64,000 nt of DNA from Tipula vernalis (lineage: Eukaryota; Arthropoda; Insecta; Diptera; Tipulidae): the NCBI GenBank assembly GCA_958295665.1, contig OY282560.1:188452561-188516560 (forward strand), given 5' to 3'. The notes beneath the pieces are model-generated. The model saw only the letters and a list, made by a program, of their open reading frames with translations. It was not told the origin of the DNA and searched no databases. The position numbers were made by a program, and so were the translations under genes. Below, one piece after another: positions 58,096 to 64,000 of this stretch. Positions within the stretch are counted from its first letter, which is position 1. Each line of letters begins with the position of its first letter.

Positions 58096-58800
58096 AGGAG
58101 ACTATATCTTTAATATAGCGTATAGTATAGTTGGAATTATTCCCGAAACGATCCATTTTGGATTTATTGAAGTCGATAACTGGAAACTGACATATATAAA
58201 CAGAATTGTTGTTTTTTCTTTTGTCAAATTTCAAATTTGCTAAGCCTACACGATTTTAATTATGCTACTACATTTTACAAATGTTTATATAATCGATTAT
58301 ACAAAGGCTTATATAATCGATGTAACCATAGTTACTATATTTTAACTATTAGAAAAACCAAGCATACATTGATTTTTATAATTTAATGAGTGATATAGTC
58401 ATATTTATATAAATAGTTTAACTCAAGAAAAGTTAGCACGAAAAATATTAAAACCAGCTCTTTTGTTTTCTTGTACCGATAATTAGAATAAATCACGATG
58501 TATAAATAAAAATAAAACCAAACCGCAAAATAACCGGAATTAATTTAATTTCACAATTTAATTTTATTCCAAACCTGAATTTATTTTGTCAGTAATTAAG
58601 AAAAATTTATATTCTTTAATACAAATAAAATATTTAAGAAACACAGCATGAAATACGATTCAAGTACAACACAAGAAGGTAATTTATTTATTTTATTTAT
58701 TTATTGTATTTATTGTATTTACTCGTACATATAAATTTACATTTTATATGATGTTGGCACACTACATTTTGAGCTATAGCTCGTTCACAACGCGGCTTGC

Positions 58801-59460
58801 CAAAACACATAAGGAAGTACTAACGGTTCGTGCTGGACCCTTCCTCACATTTGTCGGACATGAATTTAATTTTCAAATAAAATAGAATCATTAACGAGCT
58901 ATTAACGAGGGTCCAGCACGGACCGTTAGTACTCTCTTCCTAACCATACAAAATTTACAAAATTTACTCAAATAACTCGTTAATGATTCTACTTTAATTG
59001 AAAATTAAATTCATGTCCGAAAAATGTGATTAAGGGTCCAGCACGGACCGTTAGTACTCTCTTCCTAACCATACAAAATTTACAAAATTTACTCAAATAA
59101 CTCGTTAATGATTCTACTTTAATTGAAAATTAAATTCATGTCCGACAAATGTGAGGAAGGGTCCAGCACGGACCGTTAGTACTCTCTTCCTAACCATACA
59201 AAATTTACAAAATTTACTCAAATAACTCGTTAATGATTCTACTTTAATTGAAAATTAAATTCATGTCCGACAAATGTGAGGAAGGGTCCAGCACGGACCG
59301 TTAGTACTCTCTTCCTAACCATACAAAATTTACAAAATTTACTCAAATAACTCGTTAATGATTTTACTTTAATTGAAAATTAAATTCGTGTCCGACAAAT
59401 GTGAGGAAGGGTACAGCACGGATCGGTAGTACTCTCTTCCTAACCATACCATTTTTCTTG
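58801..59460 (+). repeat. FB-III 125-bp tandem array plus inverted copy
   Basis: The GTCCAGCACG block (GTACAGCACG in the last) occurs at 58911, 59036, 59161, 59286 and 59411, a step of exactly 125 bp. An inverted monomer lies at about 58805-58905 (TTCGTGCTGGACCCTTCC...). The inverted/direct arrangement matches FB-I and FB-II. Confidence 0.93.
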
Positions 59461-59977
59461 TCATTTAGTTGTCTCTGTATAATCCTGAAAATTTTCCATT
59501 ATTTCATTTAAAATCTTATTTAATTGGCTGAGAAAATAAAAATTTAATTTTTTCTGTGCTAAATAATTTTTTCGAATGAAAACAATCAAATTTTCATTTT
59601 ATCAGTCAATTAAATACATTTTTCTACCAAAATGAAGTAACCTAAGGTTTCGTTGATGATTTTTGAAATTAAATTATATAAGAAAAGGATGGTTTGCACA
59701 AATCGTGTTGTAATATCATTGCACAACGATTTCTCAATCGCCACACGATTTGTGATGAAAACCCAAATGTTTCAATTATATTCTGAACGTTTCAGTTATT
59801 AGTTTTCGGTTATTACAATAAGTTATTGTACATTTTTTTATTTTTAAATTTTGTAAGGCTGTTTTTAGAACTATCCGTATCAAAAAAAAAACTGGTTTAA
59901 GTCTTTGATTAAAAGTATTGCCGTGCATACATTTTGAAATTTTTCGTGCTAACTTTACGTGCTAACTTCACATCGGT

Positions 59978-61055
59978 GGAAGATTGGGAAAATTAGAAAA
60001 TCCGATAGTTCACCAAACAACAACAACATTGACACCTCCAAAAATGGAACAAGATCTACATGACATCAGCAAATTGCCAGACAGCGTTAAAGAACTTCAA
60101 CATTTCGATGGCAACCCCACCCAGTACATTTCCTGGGTGCACAACGTGGAAAATATATTAAGTGATTATGAGATCATGCGCAACAAATCTATATATATAT
60201 ATATATATATAGAGCTATACTTCAAAGCATCAGACAAAAAATAAGAGGCAATGCAGATTCAGCGTTTATTTCATATAATATTTTCGATAACGAATGGGTA
60301 ACAATTAAGAAGTGCTTATCTCTACACTACGCGGACAAAAGAGATTTGCGAACCCTCGAACATTAACTAAGCAATCTCTACCAACGAAACATGAGCTTGA
60401 ATGAGTTCTACGCAAACGTGAACCACCAGTTTTCGCTCATAGTGAACAAAAATAAAAACGGAGGACTACACACCTGAGACTATTAAAGTTCTCATCGCAA
60501 CCTACCGGAATCGGGCATTAGACGTATTTATCAGAGGTTTGAATGGCGACCTGTCAAGAATGCTAATGATTCAAAGACCACAAACTCTTCCGGAAGCGTA
60601 CACATCTTGTTTAGAAATACAGAATCTGAACTTCAGGAACATACCAATTCAAAAAAGAAATTATAATAATTCTGTAACCGTACCTTTAAATCAAATTGCA
60701 TCAAGACAACCGTAGATTACACAAAGAAATTCTGGAGCGATGCCACTACAACAGAGGAACATGGCATATAATATTTAACACCAAGCCAATCCAGTTCCGC
60801 CTAGACCAAACAATCCTAAACTACCGGTACCAATGAGTGTTGACCCATCGGTGCAAACAAGACAGGTCAATTACATCAATCGCCCGAACTATTAAAATAA
60901 TCAACAGAGAATTAATCACATGGAAACTCAAGAGGAAGTGGAGGATTATTATAACCAACTAGTGGAAGAAAATGTCGAAGAGAGAATAGCTGTTGACGAT
61001 TAGCCATTAGAAGAAAATCCGGAACTAACTTTTATGATAGATGCCTCTCTAGCAT
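59978..61055 (+). pseudogene. gag: Errantivirus C gag, continuation
   Basis: Resumes GRLGKLENPIVHQ in frame with 57680, then MEQDLHDISKLPDSVKELQH, FDGNPTQYISWVHNVENIL (retroviral-type Gag core of errantiviruses). A (TA)n run at 60189-60211 adds a YIYIYIY stretch and shifts the frame. It then continues as [18 protein letters not shown] and RNMSLNEFYANVN in another frame. It ends with a DASLAYHI stretch near 61040, as in copy A. Several stops. Confidence 0.82.
60189..60211. repeat. (TA)n microsatellite in gag
   Basis: About 11 TA units inside coding sequence. Expansion here probably caused the frame loss. Confidence 0.9.
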
Positions 61056-61655
61056 ACCATATATAGAATATAAACTTAAAGATGACAACATACTAAAATT
61101 CCTAATCGACAACGGAGCTAATAAAAATTTTGTAAAGCCAGAATTAGCTAAAACCGCCGGCCCAACCAACGTTCAATTTAAAATCAGATCAGCAGCAGGT
61201 GATATAGGAATCAGCAAAAAAATTAGCGGACAATTTTTCAAAAGCTTAGGCATCAACAACGTGATTGATTTCTTCGTTTTACCTGGCTTAAGAACATTCG
61301 ACGGTATTATTGGTGATGATACCTTGAAAGAATTAGGAGCAATTATTGATCGCGGGAACAACACATTAACGATATCATCGAACATCAAAATTCCACTCTA
61401 CGAAAAAAGATCACATCAGGTCAACAATATTGAAATTCGCGACAATCAACTGTTACCGAACACGAAGCAAAAACTCTAAACCATTGTTTCAACATTTCAT
61501 GCACTTTTCGGACCTGTTAATAATAAGGAAACAATCACCACTGAAGTAAGAGCCGAAATTAAAACAAAGACCGAAGAACCAATCTACACGAAGTCGTACC
61601 CGTATCCATACCACATGAGGCAGGAAGTGAAAAAACAAATTGACCAACTCCTAGC
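61056..61655 (+). pseudogene. pol: Errantivirus C protease and start of RT
   Basis: Protease active site DNGANKNFVKPELAKTAG near 61109, with Asn where D-T-G has Thr. Then LGINNVIDFFVLPGLRTFDG and IIGDDTLKELGAIIDRGNN, ending NNIEIRDNQLLPNTKQKL at a TAA (61477-61479). The RT linker follows: PIYTKSYPYPYHMRQEVKKQ, IDQLL at 61650. The frame is long and open except for that TAA. Everything from here to the integrase C-terminus is deleted. Confidence 0.85.
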
Positions 61656-61905
61656 AGACTTCAAAAACAAAGTGAATGAGGATGTGATAGAACGGGTAAA
61701 ACAATCTCAAGAGACAAAAATAACGAGGGAAAATTTCAAAATCATATGAGCTCGGCGATACAATCTATACCGCTAACAAACAAATCAAAGCAAAAGATAA
61801 ACCCAAATTCCGAAAGGAAACTGTGGCGAAAGATAACAATATCACAGTTATAACTACATCCGGAAGACGGATTAATAAAGCCCATATCAAAAACCTAACA
61901 CAATA
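61656..61905 (+). pseudogene. pol: Errantivirus C integrase C-terminal tail
   Basis: Directly after the RT start the sequence reads FKNKVNEDVIERVKQSQETK, matching FKEKVNENVIQRIRNNQSLK of the copy A integrase tail (2745-2800). The deletion therefore joins RT start to integrase end, removing RT core, RNase H and the integrase catalytic domain. Frame is lost near 61747. Confidence 0.82.
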
Positions 61906-61930
61906 ATTTTTCAATTCCAGCACTTGGCTT

Positions 61931-63120
61931 TTGAGTCAATCAATGTCAATGAGCGTCTACGAGTGCAACACTCCATTAATAACATTGAAGCAAGGAAATG
62001 GGAAAACCATCAGTGGGAATTTCAAACTAATTCATATCATCAATTTGGGAAACTACGAAGAACTAATTGATCGAATTACACCAACGATCAATAAAATGCA
62101 TCAAGAAAGCAAACTTCGACCTCAGTTGGTCCATCAAATAAATCAAATAGGGCAATTTATTTCGGAACTCAAAGGACAGAATACCATAGAGCCAAACGAT
62201 CAATCAACTGGATCGGAAGCGCATGGAAGTGGATCGCGGGATCGCCAGATGCCACAGATTGGGATCAGATCGTTAAAAGTCAAAACCAAATTATCACTAA
62301 TAACAACCAACAGTATAAAATTAACAAAGCCTTAATGGACACAACAAACCAAATGCTCATCGAATTCAATAAGATTATAGACCGTGTAAATGATGGTGGA
62401 TAGTTAGAGCAGCGCAACTAGCAAAAGCAAAAATCATCAACACTAATTTATTGGACCAGATGGAAATTAGCCGCTTGATAACGAAAGCAGAAACGCTTCC
62501 ATATTCTAATAAAATTGAAGCAATCGAATATGCAGAACCAATGATGGTAATCAAGAATTCCACAATTCTCTACGTTGTATCAATACCCAAAACAAGTAAA
62601 GAAGACTACAACCACGTCATCATAAGATCAACAATAGACAAAGATAAACAGGTACACACCTAGAATTCAACGAAGTACTACTCAACCAGAACCAGTTATT
62701 TGGAATTGCTCGGAAATGCAACCTTTTCCGTGAGACAACAATTTGCATTAACCAGCTAATAAGGGATGCCAACGCTACATCCGAAAGATTGAACGAAAAC
62801 ATAGTATTTTAAAGCACCTTCAACGGAAATGTTGCCTATAACAACACTAGCAAATTTTGAAAGTAAGTTTTCTGTTGCAATACAACAACGAAACAATAAA
62901 AATTAATTACGCAACATTTACCAACAAAGAAAAAAAATATTCCAAATCCTGCCATCGGTATTACGAACAAGTAACTTCTGATGTACTCTTGACTACGTAA
63001 CTTTTGCAAATGTCAAGCTATGACGCTAAGATTTAGAGGGAATATCAACAACAGATGTACCAACTTAACAAAAAAACAGAACTCAAATCGGAACGATGGG
63101 AGCGCCACACGGTGGTTATT
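61931..63120 (+). pseudogene. env: Errantivirus C envelope gene, broken
   Basis: 61931-62335 starts MSQSMSMSVYECNTPLITLK and matches copy A Env from its residue 3 on. The furin-type RAKR and the INWIGSA segment lie in a shifted frame near 62190-62220, followed by WKWIAGSPDATDWDQI. A third piece, 62451-62663, carries LITKAETLPYSNKIEAIEYA. Later fragments reach RWERHTVVI near 63110. The membrane anchor and 3' part are deleted into the LTR remnant. Compared with copy A, this env is clearly more damaged. Confidence 0.85.
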
Positions 63121-63144
63121 CTGAGAACTTGTTGATCAAGGTAG

Positions 63145-63165
63145 TATCTCTACGAAACAACTCGT
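63145..63165 (+). repeat. Remnant of errantivirus C 3' LTR end
   Basis: TCTCTACGAAACAACTCGTT resembles the last 20 bases of the 5' LTR (57004-57023). Only this end is left, which shows a deletion spanning the env end and most of the 3' LTR. Confidence 0.55.
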
Positions 63166-64000
63166 TCTTTCTATGCATGTATTATGTTGTTATGTATAAT
63201 ATGAGCAGGGTTACGTCTAGAAAATAACTCCTGTAAATTCAGTATATGTTGTATGTTGAATATTGGTGTAATGATTTTCGGTAGAATTGAAGCCCTGGCG
63301 GCTGCTTAAGTTAAATAATTTATTAGGCCCCTATCCATTTTTATCCGAGCAATCAATCCGCTTTTCTGTTATTCAGCACTGGAAACAGCTTTTGGCAAGC
63401 GTCTTTGTTGAATATTATTGAAAAGTATTTCGACCGCCTACAGAACTCTTAGGGGACCTAGACTTTTAAGGCGCCTGGAAATTGTGTGGACTTTGTGGAA
63501 CTTGAATGTTTCTTAACTTTTCCAATGTCTTCGAATTTCAAAGGAAATATTAACTTGCAAAGATTATAATAGGCACCTGTTTCGAGCACTTTCTTAACCA
63601 AGTCTGGAAGTATAATATTATAAATTTTAACCAACCGGATACTTATAATTGCAATAATGGTTTATTAGTACTTTTATGCTAACATTTTATTTTCACAAAG
63701 GGTAAACGAGACACCCTTTGTGACCGGCATAGAAATTGAATGTTACATTTGATTCTAAAACTAGCCTGTTCCGTAGACAAAGGGACGGTTAGGAAGGTTA
63801 CACATTTAGGCAGTTTTTCCTTTATCGGCATATTGTTATCTACAATTTGTGTTAACCTTATGAATATAATTTATTTAGCAAATACCTGTTCGCTTGCCTT
63901 GGGACTATTGGCCTTTGTGTAAAACCTTATTTATAAAACACTAACTAGCTATTTATCTGTATGGGCTTTAGTACCGATGACCGATAAATTTTAAAATGGC
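63166..64000. other. Non-coding flank
   Basis: No gene recognised. A perfect 10-bp hairpin CACAAAGGGT / ACCCTTTGTG with a 9-nt loop lies at 63694-63722. Confidence 0.4.

Larger units (their letters stand above)
57766..59977. mobile_element. Foldback element FB-III
   Basis: Exact 8-bp target duplication GGAAGATT (57758-57765, 59978-59985). The left tip is ATGTCTGTGAAGCTGGCACG and the right tip, inverted, ACCGATGTGAAGTTAGCACG. AGTTAGCACG(A/T)AAA recurs just inside both ends (57785, 57855, 57899, 58431, 59945 region), like subterminal binding motifs. Inside are an imperfect hairpin at 57959-58095 and 125-bp tandem monomers with an inverted copy. No transposase gene. Confidence 0.92.
56850..63165 (+). 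mobile_element. Errantivirus C, internally deleted, carrying FB-III
   Basis: 5' LTR end at 57024, primer site, gag (split by FB-III), protease, RT start, then a deletion to the integrase C-terminus, env, and a remnant of 3' LTR end (CTACGAAACAACTCGTT near 63148-63165, matching CTACGAAACAACTCCGTTAA before 57024). It is the same family as errantivirus A by protease, linker and env. The outer LTR boundaries are uncertain. The left limit is a guess. Confidence 0.8.

Noticed and set aside
1..64000. tRNA, rRNA, bacterial operons or riboswitches
   Set aside because: No such structure or motif was seen on either strand by reading. A covariance scan was not possible here.

Overview
This is eukaryotic nuclear DNA, AT-rich and almost free of host genes. 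The mix of elements (env-bearing Ty3/gypsy errantiviruses, a roo-like BEL/Pao element, LOA- and Jockey-type non-LTR elements, Tc1/mariner, piggyBac, Harbinger and hAT fragments, and tatgtacatatgta-type microsatellites) points to an insect, most likely a fly. The species cannot be named from the sequence. Nearly everything is a layered graveyard of transposable elements. No bacterial operon, tRNA, rRNA or CRISPR array was found.

Layout. 1-4.8 kb: errantivirus A, cut by the window edge, with decayed pol and a long open env, ending in an LTR that is followed by a primer-binding site. 5.1-6.8 kb: Tc1-like transposase pseudogene running into a 421-bp-spaced duplication. 8.8-11.0 kb: DNA transposon with ~570-bp inverted repeats. 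11.17-12.03 kb: minimal LTR element with exact CTAT target duplication. 13.1-15.9 kb: LOA and Jockey remnants. 17-19.8 kb: old BEL/Pao remnant. 20.4-22.7 kb: foldback element FB-I. 24.3-35.9 kb: a nested stack. A hAT-like element was hit by a TA-duplicating MITE (itself hit by a BEL/Pao element with TCTTT duplication) and by foldback element FB-II, which carries 17 internal monomers of 175 bp.

36.6-37.2 kb: two minus-strand exons with good splice sites, the only convincing host gene. 38.1-40.05 kb: Harbinger remnant. 40.1-43.8 kb: minus-strand Jockey-type element. 44.2-45.2 kb: piggyBac remnant. 45.7-47.5 kb: Ty3/gypsy pol remnant split by a MITE. 47.9-54.3 kb: a pair of ~495-bp LTRs around an unrecognised internal region, with a LOA element inserted just before the right LTR. 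56.9-63.2 kb: errantivirus C, related to A, with foldback element FB-III inside gag.

The most interesting signal is a group of foldback-type elements (FB-I, FB-II, FB-III). All have 8-bp target duplications and inverted ends starting ATGnnnGTGAAG (one end of FB-I and one of FB-III diverge in the first bases). All carry arrays of 123-175-bp tandem monomers in inverted orientation, and none has a visible transposase. FB-II also shows a five-monomer higher-order period, so it looks like a satellite forming inside a transposon. Identities, boundaries and target duplications were read by eye. No alignment or database search was run.
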